Under the pieces are notes generated by a model, which was given only the letters and a program-made list of their open reading frames with translations, did not search any database and was not told the DNA's origin. DNA of 64,000 nucleotides from the NCBI GenBank assembly GCA_039029455.1, contig JBCCGE010000004.1, positions 13,736 to 77,735 of the forward strand. The letters are read 5' to 3'. The stretch comes from JBCCGE01 sp039029455 (GTDB lineage: Bacteria; Pseudomonadota; Gammaproteobacteria; Arenicellales; Poriferihabitantaceae). Shown piece by piece: positions 9,037 through 17,976 of this stretch. Each line of letters opens with the position of its first letter. Position 1 is the stretch's first letter. The position numbers were made by a program, and so were the translations under genes.

Positions 9037-10704
9037 TTACTTGTTAACCCTTGCCCAACCGTCTCTGAGCGTAACAACCCGGTTATAAACCGGGCGGTCT
9101 GCGCTGTGTTCGGGATCGGGATAGAAGTAGCCGACCCGCTCAAACTGATACCGAGTGTCCGGCTTAGGGCTGGACAGAGCGGGTTCAAGTTTTGCGTCCA
9201 CTATCTTCTCTAAAGATCCGGGGTTTAAAAACTCACGGAAATTTCGATCCTTGTCCTGCAACGGATTGCTCTGAACGAAGAGTCGATCATAAAGTCGTAC
9301 CTCGGCCGTGATGCAGTCCGCTGTGTTGACCCAATGGATAATGCCTTTGACTTTCTTGCCTTCCGGCTGCATGCCACCACGGGTCTCCGGCAGATACTCA
9401 CAACGAAGCTCAACAATGTTCCCCGATTCGTCCTCTACAACATCAGTGCATCGGATAACGAAACCGTATCGAAGTCTGACCATCCGACCAGGTGCCAGAC
9501 GAAAAAACTTGCCTGGAGGATCCATCATAAAGTCGTCGTGATCGATATAGAGTTCACGACTCAGGGTGAGTTCCCGGGTGCCAAAAGACTCATCCCCAGG
9601 ATGATTGGGGACAATCAGAGTTTCGGTTTCGTTTTCCGGGTAGTTTTCAAGTACGACCTTCAATGGTCTCAGCACGGCCATAGCTCGCGGCGCGATGGGG
9701 CCAAGGTCCTCTCTGATGCTGTTTTCCAGAACGCCCATCTCAATCACATTGTCTTTTTTAGTGATTCCGATCGAGCCAATAAAGTTGCGCAGTGAACCGG
9801 GCGTGTACCCCCGTCTGCGCAATCCCGAAATCGTGGGCATCCGGGGATCATCCCATCCGTGCACATCGCCTTCTTCCACCAGCTGGGTCAGCATCCGTTT
9901 GCTCATTACGGTGTAGTCCAGATTCATTCTGGAGAATTCGTATTGTCGGGGCCGACTGGGAGTGGTGATGTTGTCAATAAACCAGTCATACAGCGCTCGA
10001 TGGTCCTCAAATTCAAGTGTACAAAGCGAGTGTGTGACGCCCTCGATAGCATCACTGAGCCCATGGGTGAAGTCATACATGGGATAAATGCACCACTCAT
10101 CGCCCGTTCGCTGGTGTGCGTGATGGCGAATCCGGTAAATCACCGGGTCGCGCATATTTATATTGGGTGAAGCCATGTCGATTTTCGCGCGCAGCACCAT
10201 TTCACCGTCGGCAAACTGCCCCTGATTCATTCGGGCAAACAAATCGCGATTTTCGTCAACGCTGCGGTTTCGGTCCGGACTGTCGACTCCGGGTTCAGTC
10301 AGTGTGCCCCGATTTTCTCTGATCTGCTCTGCAGTCTGGCTGTCGACATAAGCCAGTCCCTTGTCGATCAGCTCCAGCGCATATCCGTGCAGGGTCTCAA
10401 AATAGTCAGACGCGTGCGCAATTGCGTCGACGTTGTAACCCAACCACCGCACATCCTTTTCAATAGCGTCGACAAATTCCAGCGCTTCCTTTACCGGATT
10501 GGTGTCGTCGTACCGGAGAGTGCAGCGGCCCTGATAATCGTCCGCAATACCAAAATTGAGCCAGATCGACTTGGCGTGACCGATGTGGAGATATCCGTTT
10601 GGCTCGGGTGGAAAGCGGGTCACGATTTCACTGTGTTTCCCTGAGTCCAGATCATCATTGATGATCTGCCGGACAAAGTTAACGGGTGCAGGTCTCTCGC
10701 CCAT
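9037..10704 (-). CDS. glnS: Glutaminyl-tRNA synthetase
   Basis: Class I aminoacyl-tRNA synthetase charging tRNA-Gln. The 555-residue length is standard. HIGH is at 40-43 within PPEPNGYLHIGHAKS and MSKR is at 267-270. The catalytic region contains YDDTNP and YPMYDFTH, and the C-terminal beta-barrel anticodon domain includes GIIHWV. Its presence shows the organism charges Gln directly, although a parallel amidotransferase route cannot be excluded from this window. First gene of a three-gene minus-strand operon. Confidence 0.98.
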   Translation of the reverse strand: MGERPAPVNFVRQIINDDLDSGKHSEIVTRFPPEPNGYLHIGHAKSIWLNFGIADDYQGRCTLRYDDTNPVKEALEFVDAIEKDVRWLGYNVDAIAHASDYFETLHGYALELIDKGLAYVDSQTAEQIRENRGTLTEPGVDSPDRNRSVDENRDLFARMNQGQFADGEMVLRAKIDMASPNINMRDPVIYRIRHHAHQRTGDEWCIYPMYDFTHGLSDAIEGVTHSLCTLEFEDHRALYDWFIDNITTPSRPRQYEFSRMNLDYTVMSKRMLTQLVEEGDVHGWDDPRMPTISGLRRRGYTPGSLRNFIGSIGITKKDNVIEMGVLENSIREDLGPIAPRAMAVLRPLKVVLENYPENETETLIVPNHPGDESFGTRELTLSRELYIDHDDFMMDPPGKFFRLAPGRMVRLRYGFVIRCTDVVEDESGNIVELRCEYLPETRGGMQPEGKKVKGIIHWVNTADCITAEVRLYDRLFVQSNPLQDKDRNFREFLNPGSLEKIVDAKLEPALSSPKPDTRYQFERVGYFYPDPEHSADRPVYNRVVTLRDGWARVNK

Positions 10705-10784
10705 GGGACTGAGTATCTTCCTGTAAAAAATGGGGCCGGGAGTATACCCGAATGTGTGTCAGTGTAGGATTTAACCGCGCCGCG

Positions 10785-11933
10785 CTAGTCGTCATCGGGC
10801 GCGAGCAAAACATTCTCCAGAATGGCGACATAACAGTCACTTAGACTATCGAGATCTCGGATGGAAACGCATTCGTCGATCTGATGAATGGTGGCATTTA
10901 CCGGGCCGAGCTCGATGACCTGGGCACCTGTTGGGGCGATAAATCGTCCATCCGATGTGCCGCCGGAGGTTGACAGCTCGGGTCTTTGCCCGGTCACTTT
11001 CATCACGGCGGCAGTCGCTGCCCTGACCAGATCACCCTGTTGGGTCTCGAAGGGCAGACCGCTCAAGTTCCAGTCGATGGTATAGCGAAGATCGTGGGAC
11101 TGAAGAATCTGTTCGACGGTCTGCCTGATCGTATGCTCACTGGTCTCCGGACAGAAGCGGACATTGAACTGGGCCTGGATCGTCCCGGGGATAACGTTTG
11201 CAGCGCCGGCACCAGAGCTGATATTGGAAAACTGCAGGCTTGAAGGCTGAAAGTGATTGTTCCCCTGATCCCAGATGACTGCTGCAATTTCGTTGAGCGC
11301 GGGCAGCGTCCGGTGAATTGGATTGTCGGCAAGATGAGGATAAGCGATATGCCCCTGAATGCCCTCGACGCGGAGTGTGGCGCCCAGTGATCCTCGTCGC
11401 CCCACTTTGATGGTGTCTCCAAGCTGATTGACACTGGTGGGTTCTCCAACCACACAGTAGTCGATGTGGGTGCCTTGAGCCTGCAAGTGCTCAACGACTG
11501 CGCGTGTCCCCCATCGTGCAGGACCTTCTTCGTCACTGGTGATAAGCAATCCAATGCGACCTGGATGGTCCGGGTGGGAGGCGACGAATACCTCTATCGC
11601 GGTAACGAAAGCCGCAAGACTGCCTTTCATGTCTGCGGCTCCGCGACCGTAAAGCATATCGCCATCGACTGTGGCGGAGAACGGATCGTGCAACCACTGA
11701 TCGACCGGACCCGTTGGCACGACATCGGTATGACCCGCGAGCACCAGCAATGGACCCGAACTACCCCTCATCGACCAGAGATTGCTGACATCCTCGAAGT
11801 TGAGAGACTGGCTGCGAAATCCAAGTGCGGACAATCTCTTTTGAAGAATGTTCTGGCAATTTGCATCGTCAGGCGTCACAGAAGGGCGTTGAATAAGGTC
11901 GCGGGCGAGTTCGATGGTGGGCGACAGAGCCAT
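10785..11933 (-). CDS. dapE: Succinyl-diaminopimelate desuccinylase
   Basis: Zinc M20-family hydrolase releasing LL-diaminopimelate and succinate in the lysine/peptidoglycan pathway. The 382-residue protein has His68 in LAGHTDVVP, the bridging Asp101 in GRGAADMKG, catalytic Glu135 and metal Glu136 in TSDEEGPA, and the dimerisation domain GRRGSLGATLRVEGIQGHIAYPH. The start is only about 31 bases from the start assigned to the divergent ABC ATPase gene. dapA lies 16 kb away. Confidence 0.96.
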   Translation of the reverse strand: MALSPTIELARDLIQRPSVTPDDANCQNILQKRLSALGFRSQSLNFEDVSNLWSMRGSSGPLLVLAGHTDVVPTGPVDQWLHDPFSATVDGDMLYGRGAADMKGSLAAFVTAIEVFVASHPDHPGRIGLLITSDEEGPARWGTRAVVEHLQAQGTHIDYCVVGEPTSVNQLGDTIKVGRRGSLGATLRVEGIQGHIAYPHLADNPIHRTLPALNEIAAVIWDQGNNHFQPSSLQFSNISSGAGAANVIPGTIQAQFNVRFCPETSEHTIRQTVEQILQSHDLRYTIDWNLSGLPFETQQGDLVRAATAAVMKVTGQRPELSTSGGTSDGRFIAPTGAQVIELGPVNATIHQIDECVSIRDLDSLSDCYVAILENVLLAPDDD

Positions 11934-11964
11934 GTTTGATTTGTAGCGGGGAAAGAATTAAGGT

Positions 11965-12771
11965 TTGACTATTCTAACAACCCAGCTGCAAAACATGACC
12001 GAAAGCGTGCCCGCGCTCGAAATCAGCAACCTTCACAAGAAATTCGGAGATGTCGAAGTGCTGAAGGGTATTGACCTGACTGCAAATCAGCATGATGTGA
12101 TTTCTGTACTGGGCAGCAGCGGCTCCGGAAAAAGCACTATGCTGCGTTGTGTTAATTTGCTCGAAACACCGACCAGCGGTGAAGTCAGAGTTCATGGTGA
12201 GCTGATCGAAATGCGAGACAATCGGGACGGCTCCCGGTCACCGACTGATCCCAGACAGGTTGAGCGCATCCGCAGTCGATTGGGGATGGTCTTTCAGCAG
12301 TTTAATCTATGGTCGCACATGACGGCGGCGCAAAACGTCATGGAGGCTCCGATAACGGTTCTTGGAATGAGCAAGGCGGAGTCCAGAGACCGAGCCGATG
12401 CAGTTCTGGAAAGGGTTGGCATGATAGATCGAAAAGACTACTATCCTTCGCATCTTTCTGGTGGACAACAGCAGCGTGTCGCGATCGCCCGCGCGCTGGC
12501 GATGGAACCTGAGGTGATGCTGTTTGACGAACCGACATCGGCGCTTGACCCGGAACTTGTTGGTGAGGTTTTGAAAGTCATTCGCAGTCTGGCCGAAGAG
12601 GGCCGGACTATGCTGGTTGTAACTCACGAGATGGGTTTTGCCAAAGATGTCTCAGATCGGGTTATATTCCTGCACGAAGGTGCAGTTGAAGAATCCGGTG
12701 AACCGTCCCGGGTATTTGAGAATCCGGCTTCGGATCGATTCAGACAGTTTTTGGCGGGCACCTTAAAGTAA
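11965..12771 (+). CDS. Polar amino acid ABC transporter ATP-binding protein (HisP/AotP type)
   Basis: Cytoplasmic ATPase of a basic/polar amino acid importer. Walker A GSSGSGKST (residues 50-58 from the TTG), the Q-loop MVFQQFNLWSH, signature LSGGQQQR, and Walker B VMLFDEPTSALD are intact. The insertion with a basic RQVERIRSRLG segment before the Q-loop is typical of HisP-like ATPases. The start is uncertain: TTG at 11965 gives 268 residues, while an internal ATG at 11995 gives 258 and leaves more room for promoters shared with dapE. Neither has a good Shine-Dalgarno. Confidence 0.93.
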   Translation: MTILTTQLQNMTESVPALEISNLHKKFGDVEVLKGIDLTANQHDVISVLGSSGSGKSTMLRCVNLLETPTSGEVRVHGELIEMRDNRDGSRSPTDPRQVERIRSRLGMVFQQFNLWSHMTAAQNVMEAPITVLGMSKAESRDRADAVLERVGMIDRKDYYPSHLSGGQQQRVAIARALAMEPEVMLFDEPTSALDPELVGEVLKVIRSLAEEGRTMLVVTHEMGFAKDVSDRVIFLHEGAVEESGEPSRVFENPASDRFRQFLAGTLK

Positions 12772-12791
12772 TGCGGCTTGATCGATGTGAA

Positions 12792-12834
12792 TTGGTCAAA
12801 CCAAACTGGCTCTGGAGCCTTCAATCCAATTGAA
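12792..12834 (+). repeat. Three consecutive short inverted repeats between ATPase and binding-protein genes
   Basis: Three back-to-back perfect inverted repeats occupy the intergenic space: TTGGT-caa-ACCAA (12792-12804), GGCTC-tg-GAGCC (12808-12819) and TTCAAT-cca-ATTGAA (12820-12834). They could be operator half-sites for the binding-protein promoter, or RNA hairpins that separate or stabilise transcripts. None has a T-run, so simple termination is unlikely. The structure is directly visible; the role is inferred. Confidence 0.5.
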
Positions 12835-12914
12835 AATCCAAATAAATTGTCAGTTGACGCTGATATCCGACTTACCCACGATAAATCTGAATTTTATTTT
12901 CTGAGGAGAAAATC

Positions 12915-13688
12915 ATGAAAAAGCTGTTTACAACAGTCCTTGCTGCCGCACTTTCCGGACTGGTCGCGACCGCAAATGCAGGCGACTGGAAAGAGGTCCG
13001 AATTGGTGTTGAAGGCGCCTATCCCCCATTCAGCGCGATTACCGAGAGCGGTCAGCTGGTGGGTTTTGACATCGATATTGCCATTGCATTGTGCAATGAA
13101 ATGGGCGTTGAATGTTCGCTGGTGCCGCAGGACTGGGATGGCATTATCCCGGCGTTGCTGGCAAAAAAATACGACGCCATTCTTGCGTCCATGTCGATTA
13201 CTGAAGAGCGTAAGAAAAAAGTTGCGTTCACCGGCAAGTACTACAATTCAAAAGCTTTTTTTGCTGCACCTAAAGGCGCCAATATCAGCCTGACAAAAGA
13301 GGGGCTGGCTGGAAAAACTGTAGGCGTTCAGCGTGCGACTACCCACGACAACTTTATTACTGCAGAATTCGGCGATGCGGTTACGGTGAAACGTTACGGT
13401 ACGCAGGATGAAGCCTATCTGGACGCGGTCGCTGGTCGTGTTGACCTGCTTCTGGCCGATGGTATTGCCATGGACGAAGGGTTTGTTGCCACAGAACAGG
13501 GTGCAGGCTGGGAGCTGATTGGTGAGGGATACTCGGATCCGGCTTATTTTGGTGAAGGTGCCGGAATCGCCATTCGCAAAGAAGACACCGATCTGGTTGA
13601 GATGTTCAACAATGCCATTCAGGCGATTCGCGCCAATGGTGTTTACAAGAAAATCAACGACAAGTACTTCGCGATCGACATTTACTGA
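12915..13688 (+). CDS. Periplasmic lysine/arginine/ornithine-type binding protein
   Basis: Solute-binding protein family 3 (HisJ/ArgT/AotJ type). The signal peptide MKKLFTTVLAAALSGLVATANA is cut after residue 22. The mature protein starts GDWKEVRIGVEGAYPPFS and has GFDIDIAIALCNEMG, QDWDGIIPALLAKKYDAILASMSITEERKK and the VGVQRATTHDNF hinge region. Ligand residues resemble basic amino acid binders, but specificity cannot be fixed by eye. A strong GAGGAG ribosome site lies upstream of the ATG. A terminator directly follows, so it is probably made in excess over the permeases. Confidence 0.94.
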   Translation: MKKLFTTVLAAALSGLVATANAGDWKEVRIGVEGAYPPFSAITESGQLVGFDIDIAIALCNEMGVECSLVPQDWDGIIPALLAKKYDAILASMSITEERKKKVAFTGKYYNSKAFFAAPKGANISLTKEGLAGKTVGVQRATTHDNFITAEFGDAVTVKRYGTQDEAYLDAVAGRVDLLLADGIAMDEGFVATEQGAGWELIGEGYSDPAYFGEGAGIAIRKEDTDLVEMFNNAIQAIRANGVYKKINDKYFAIDIY

Positions 13689-13709
13689 TCGGAATCGCAG
13701 TAACAAATC

Positions 13710-13739
13710 AAAGCCGCCTGTAACGGGCGGCTTTTTTTT
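13710..13739 (+). terminator. Rho-independent terminator after the binding-protein gene
   Basis: A GCCGCC/GGCGGC stem (flanked by AA and TT pairs) with a seven-base loop is followed by eight T. It lies between the binding-protein gene and the first permease gene, so permease expression needs readthrough or its own promoter. Confidence 0.92.
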
Positions 13740-13797
13740 GTCTGCGCGAGACCGGACGCATTTGATATGATCTATACGTCACATTAAAGAGCTTGGA

Positions 13798-14484
13798 ATG
13801 TCCGAAGTCATTGCCTATCTGCCACTGGTTCTAAAGGGAATGGTGCTGACCGTTGAGGTCGCGCTGTTGTCACTGTTTCTGGCCTGTGTGCTCGGCATGG
13901 CCGCTGCTGCTGCCCGATTGTCGAATTCAGTTATTGCGCGGGTGGTGTCCGGTGTCTATACAACGATCATTCGCGGAATTCCCGATCTGGTTTTAATGAC
14001 GTTGATTTTTTTCGGCGGTCAGATTTTACTGAACAATCTCGGCGACAAAATGGGGTGGGGGTATATCGATGTTTCTCCATTCGCAGCAGGAGTTATCACA
14101 ATCGGATTTATCTTTGGCGCTTACATGGGTGAGACATTCCGAGGTGCCATTTTAGCTGTTCCCGCCGGCGAGATTGAGGCCGCACGAGCATTTGGAATGC
14201 GACCACTGTCGGTTTTCAGACGGGTTACTTTCCCGGCGATGATGCGCCACGCATTGCCCGGGTTTGGTAACAACTGGCTTGTGCTGATGAAAGCAACGGC
14301 GCTGGTGTCTGTGATCGGATTGCATGATTTGTTGTTTAATGCAGGCGCAGCTGGTGGATCGACTCGACAGCCGTTTTCGTTTTATCTACTGGCCGCATTG
14401 CTGTATCTAGTGATGACAGCCGTTTCGAATCTGGGTCTGCGCTGGCTGGATTGGCGCTACAGTGTCGGCGTCCGTAAGGTTTGA
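13798..14484 (+). CDS. Amino acid ABC transporter permease (HisQ/AotQ type)
   Basis: Inner-membrane permease, 228 residues, with about five hydrophobic helices. The coupling loop reads GEIEAARAFGMRPLSVFRRVTFPAMMRHALPGFGNNWL, the EAA motif of the HisMQ family that docks on the ATPase. The early TTIIRGIPDLVLM segment is also characteristic. It is followed after one base by the second permease, with which it forms a heterodimer. Confidence 0.93.
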   Translation: MSEVIAYLPLVLKGMVLTVEVALLSLFLACVLGMAAAAARLSNSVIARVVSGVYTTIIRGIPDLVLMTLIFFGGQILLNNLGDKMGWGYIDVSPFAAGVITIGFIFGAYMGETFRGAILAVPAGEIEAARAFGMRPLSVFRRVTFPAMMRHALPGFGNNWLVLMKATALVSVIGLHDLLFNAGAAGGSTRQPFSFYLLAALLYLVMTAVSNLGLRWLDWRYSVGVRKV

Positions 14485-14485
14485 T

Positions 14486-15184
14486 ATGGATATCGACGTC
14501 ATTATCAGCAATTTGCCCCTGTACTTTGACGGTCTTTGGCTAACCGTAGAACTGCTGCTTATTTCAATCATTGCAGGTTTTATGCTGGCGATACCGGTTG
14601 CCCTCGCCGCGACATCGAAACGGTCAATAATCGGGACGATTCCCCGCGCATTTATATATTTTTTCCGCGGTACGCCATTGCTGGTTCAGATATTTCTGGT
14701 TTACCACGGCTTCGCGCAATTTGAGTGGCTGAGGGCGAGTTTCCTTTGGCAGTTCTTTCGGGAGGCTTACTGGTGCGCTTTGTTTGCGTTCTCGCTAAAC
14801 ACAGCAGCGTATACTGCGGAGATTATTCGCGGCGCTATAGTCCAGACCGCTGCAGGCGAAATTGAGGCCGCCAGAGCGTGCGGAATGTCAGATTTTCAGG
14901 CATTTCGGCGCGTCATACTTCCGAGCGCCCTGCGGCGGGCATTGCCGGCCTACGGCAACGAGGTTGTCTTCATGCTTCACGGAACAGCATTGGCGGGTGT
15001 CATCACGCTGGTCGATCTGTTCGGGGCGGCAAAAATAGTGAACTCACGTCATTTTGTGCCGTTTGAATCCTTTATTGCGGCCGGACTGTTTTATTTGATT
15101 CTCACATTCGGGATCGTCTATCTGTTTAAACTCGCCGAGAGACGATGGCACGTCCACCTGCGGCCTCGTGAGGATTCTTCGTGA
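14486..15184 (+). CDS. Amino acid ABC transporter permease (HisM/AotM type)
   Basis: Second permease, 232 residues. The family signatures FFRGTPLLVQIFLVYHG and the EAA loop AAGEIEAARACGMSDFQAFRRVILPSALRRALP are present. The ATG at 14486 was chosen because AAGG lies six bases upstream and the next in-frame start, at 14462, would run 23 bases into hisQ. Its stop overlaps the GTG of the following methyltransferase (GTGA), linking transport and the yafS-rnhA-dnaQ block in one transcript. Confidence 0.93.
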   Translation: MDIDVIISNLPLYFDGLWLTVELLLISIIAGFMLAIPVALAATSKRSIIGTIPRAFIYFFRGTPLLVQIFLVYHGFAQFEWLRASFLWQFFREAYWCALFAFSLNTAAYTAEIIRGAIVQTAAGEIEAARACGMSDFQAFRRVILPSALRRALPAYGNEVVFMLHGTALAGVITLVDLFGAAKIVNSRHFVPFESFIAAGLFYLILTFGIVYLFKLAERRWHVHLRPREDSS

Positions 15185-15948
15185 CCGCATGGTTTTCGAG
15201 CTCGCTGGGTTCCGAGGCGCTAATACGGGAGGCTGAGCTTTGTCGACAGCTGCTGCCGACCGGTTACTACCGTTACAGTGTTCAGCTTGGCTTACCGGCA
15301 GTTTCTTTTGCTGCCGATGTTGAAGTTGGGCACCGCTTTTTGGTTGATCGCTCCGTGGATGCACTTGCGGCGGCGCACCATAGCGGTGTGGTTTCGCGGT
15401 CGGGGGCGCTGCCGTTTGCAGAGAAAAGTATCGATTTGCTCTACCTTCCGCATACGCTGGATTTTTGTAACGATCCACATGAAGTATTGCGTGAAGCCAG
15501 TCAGGTACTGATCCCCGAAGGCTGTGTGGTGCTTACAGGATTTAACCTGGTCAGTCTGTGGGGTGGGTTGAAACACATCCGCCCTGCGCGGTGGCGCAAA
15601 GTCGATACGCCCTATTGCGGACGTTACTACCGCGTGGGTGGCATGCAGGACTGGTTGTCGCTGCTTGGATTCGATGTCGTTGGCGCACAAATTATCGGTT
15701 TTCAACCACCGGTTCAAAACGAACAGTGGCGAAGACGCCTGGGCTTTTTGGAAAAGGCAGGAAGTCGCTGGTGGCCCGGGCTTGGAGCGATATGGCTGAT
15801 TGTCGGACGTAAAAGGGAGGTCGCAGTTTCCGGCGGCAACAAAAACCGGTTGCGTTGGCAACAGCTTATTCCCGGTATCGCCGGTACGGCTAATCAACCT
15901 GCCGCCCGTCACGCGGCGCGCACTACGCTGCATCTCGTGCCTAAATGA
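15181..15948 (+). CDS. YafS-like SAM-dependent methyltransferase
   Basis: 255 residues resembling the class I methyltransferase that lies beside rnhA in many gammaproteobacteria (yafS in E. coli). The methyltransferase core is recognised by SRSGALPFAEKSIDLLYLPHTLDFCNDPHEVLREASQVLIPEGCVVLTGFN, the acidic/hydrophobic motif II-III region. The N-terminal glycine-rich motif I is degenerate, as in YafS relatives. The C-terminal tail is basic and of unknown role. The GTG start overlaps the hisM stop and the gene overlaps rnhA by four bases (ATGA). The methyl acceptor is unknown. Confidence 0.82.
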   Translation: MTAWFSSSLGSEALIREAELCRQLLPTGYYRYSVQLGLPAVSFAADVEVGHRFLVDRSVDALAAAHHSGVVSRSGALPFAEKSIDLLYLPHTLDFCNDPHEVLREASQVLIPEGCVVLTGFNLVSLWGGLKHIRPARWRKVDTPYCGRYYRVGGMQDWLSLLGFDVVGAQIIGFQPPVQNEQWRRRLGFLEKAGSRWWPGLGAIWLIVGRKREVAVSGGNKNRLRWQQLIPGIAGTANQPAARHAARTTLHLVPK

Positions 15949-16388
15949 GTTCGCGGGTGGTGATCTATACGGACGGTGCCTGTCGGGGTAATCCGGGACC
16001 GGGTGGATGGGGCGCCACGTTGCAGTCGGGCGAATATTATCGGGAACTCAAAGGATTCGCGCGAAGTACCACCAATAACCGGATGGAGCTGGAAGCAGCA
16101 ATAAATGCTCTGGCAGCGTTGAAAAGATCCAGCGACGTTGATTTGTATACCGATTCCACCTACGTCCGAAACGGTGTCACCAGCTGGCTGCAGACATGGA
16201 AAACAAATAACTGGAAAACGGCCGCGCGAAAGCCGGTCAAAAACAGGGAACTGTGGGAGCAGCTCGATACATTGCAATCACAGCACGATATCAACTGGCA
16301 TTGGGTTAAAGGTCATTCTGGTGACGCAGGCAATGATCGAGTTGATGAACTGGCGAATGAAGCTATAGATGAATTAGGCGACGAATAG
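15945..16388 (+). CDS. rnhA: Ribonuclease HI
   Basis: Degrades the RNA strand of RNA-DNA hybrids (R-loops, primers). The 147-residue protein has the catalytic set at the same numbering as the E. coli enzyme: Asp10 (YTDGACRGNPGPGGWG), Glu48 (NNRMELEAAI), Asp70 (LYTDSTYV) and Asp134, with His124 in WVKGHSGDAGNDRVD. The basic handle WKTNNWKTAARKPVKN is present. It overlaps the methyltransferase stop and is followed without a gap by dnaQ, both reading the same way (they diverge in E. coli). Confidence 0.98.
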   Translation: MSSRVVIYTDGACRGNPGPGGWGATLQSGEYYRELKGFARSTTNNRMELEAAINALAALKRSSDVDLYTDSTYVRNGVTSWLQTWKTNNWKTAARKPVKNRELWEQLDTLQSQHDINWHWVKGHSGDAGNDRVDELANEAIDELGDE

Positions 16389-17111
16389 ATGCGACAGATT
16401 GTTCTGGACACCGAGACTACAGGTCTTGAGACCTCGGAGGGTCATCGAATTATTGAAATCGGATGTATAGAAGTCATTGATCGAAAGCTGACTGGCAACA
16501 ATTATCACCAGTACATCAATCCACAGCGGGAAATCGACGAAGCCGCTGTTGAGGTTCACGGAATTACACTGGAGTCACTTCAAGGCAAACCTCTGTTTGC
16601 CGATCTTGCTGCAGAGTTGCTTGAATATCTGACCGGTGCAGAACTGGTTATCCACAATGCGCCTTTTGACGTCGGCTTTCTTAACGCCGAATTCGAGCGT
16701 GCAAACCTGGGTTTGGATCGCATTGGCGAAAACTGCTCTGTGCTGGATACACTGGTGATGGCTCGGCAGAAGCATCCGGGTCAGAAAAATAACCTCGACG
16801 CACTGTGCCGCCGCTATGAAGTTGACAATACGCAGCGAACGCTTCACGGGGCATTGCTTGACGCCGAGATACTGACCGACGTCTATCTGGCAATGACCGG
16901 AGGTCAAACTACTCTGATTGGAGATTCAATTGACATCTCCTCAGTTTCAGCCGTCGCATTCTCCGGTGAACCAGCCGACTTGACTGCAATCGAAACTCCG
17001 GTTTTACGCGCTACCGATGAGGAATTGGCTTCCCATCAGAAGTGGCTTGATCTGCTTGATCAGGAGGCGGAGGGAGCGGTCGTCTGGAACCACGACTCAT
17101 CAGAACTCTGA
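16389..17111 (+). CDS. dnaQ: DNA polymerase III epsilon subunit, 3'-5' proofreading exonuclease
   Basis: The DEDDh exonuclease signature is complete: Asp7 and Glu9 in VLDTETTGL, Asp94 in HNAPFDVGFLN, and His153 and Asp158 in LHGALLDAEIL. The 240-residue length and a C-terminal extension after about residue 185, which includes a QKWLDLL segment of the kind that contacts the alpha subunit, fit DnaQ. It abuts rnhA (stop then ATG with no spacer), indicating cotranscription. Confidence 0.97.
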   Translation: MRQIVLDTETTGLETSEGHRIIEIGCIEVIDRKLTGNNYHQYINPQREIDEAAVEVHGITLESLQGKPLFADLAAELLEYLTGAELVIHNAPFDVGFLNAEFERANLGLDRIGENCSVLDTLVMARQKHPGQKNNLDALCRRYEVDNTQRTLHGALLDAEILTDVYLAMTGGQTTLIGDSIDISSVSAVAFSGEPADLTAIETPVLRATDEELASHQKWLDLLDQEAEGAVVWNHDSSEL

Positions 17112-17123
17112 AACGGCCAAGCG

Positions 17124-17939
17124 ATGGGGGTAGAAACTAATTGGAGTGTGTTTGATCGGGCGAGTGCCGGTTTGATGTCCCGAAGTCTGGCGGAAAAATC
17201 AGACAGCCTTAAGGAAATACGGACCCTTCTCGAAACCGTCGATGATGATTGTGTGCTTGCAAGCTGCAGTGACGAGCAGGTTCTGACGATTGACTATCCC
17301 GGTTTGCCGGCAAACGTCAGTCTGGTACATCCCTCCAAACTCAAGCGACGAGGACTGGGCTCGAATGACGGCCGCGCGTGTTTTCTGCATGCGGTCGCCC
17401 ACATTGAATTTAATGCCATCAATCTTGCGCTGGATGCTATTTACAGATTTCGCGGGCTGCCTGCGCGTTTTTACCGGGACTGGTTATCAGTGGCTCTCGA
17501 CGAGTGTCGTCACCATGAGATGTTGGTCCGGCGGATGGGCGAACTGGGGTTTTCATACGGAGACTTTGTAGCGCACAACGGACTCTGGGACGCAGCCATG
17601 AGTTCCGCGTACAGTCTGAAAGTTCGCATGGCAATCGTACCCTGTGTATTTGAAGCACGCGGACTGGACGTTACTCCAGGCATGATTCGTCGCCTGCAGT
17701 CAGTGGGTGACCGAGAGAGTGCAGCGATTCTGCAACAGATTCTTGACGAAGAAATCGGTCATGTGGCGATTGGTAACCGCTGGTTTGAATTTGCCTGCAC
17801 GGCAGAGGGACTGGATCCCGATATCGAGCTTGCCCGTACCATCAGTCAGCATATGCCCACACGGCGCCATGGTGAAATGAATACTGAGGCTCGACTGGAG
17901 GCCGGTTTTAGTGCCGCCCAGTTGCGGTCGTTAAAGTAG
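17124..17939 (+). CDS. DUF455 ferritin-like protein
   Basis: A 271-residue ferritin-like helical bundle of the DUF455 (COG2833) family. Diiron-type ligand motifs are visible: AHIEFNAINLALD, LDECRHHEML, FEARGLDVTPGM and DEEIGHVAIGNRWF, matching the E...ExxH arrangement of the superfamily. Its function is not established; relatives are speculated to be oxygenases or metal-storage-like proteins. It follows dnaQ by 12 bases and probably closes the ABC transporter-methyltransferase-rnhA-dnaQ transcription unit. It converges on yciI. Confidence 0.85.
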   Translation: MGVETNWSVFDRASAGLMSRSLAEKSDSLKEIRTLLETVDDDCVLASCSDEQVLTIDYPGLPANVSLVHPSKLKRRGLGSNDGRACFLHAVAHIEFNAINLALDAIYRFRGLPARFYRDWLSVALDECRHHEMLVRRMGELGFSYGDFVAHNGLWDAAMSSAYSLKVRMAIVPCVFEARGLDVTPGMIRRLQSVGDRESAAILQQILDEEIGHVAIGNRWFEFACTAEGLDPDIELARTISQHMPTRRHGEMNTEARLEAGFSAAQLRSLK

Positions 17940-17976
17940 CATACCTGCCCGGCGAACACGCATGACTGAACCTGCG

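Noticed and set aside
12774..12836. A 20-codon reading frame starting in TAATG after the ABC ATPase gene
   Set aside because: It is very short, has no known motif and overlaps the inverted repeats, which better explain the sequence.
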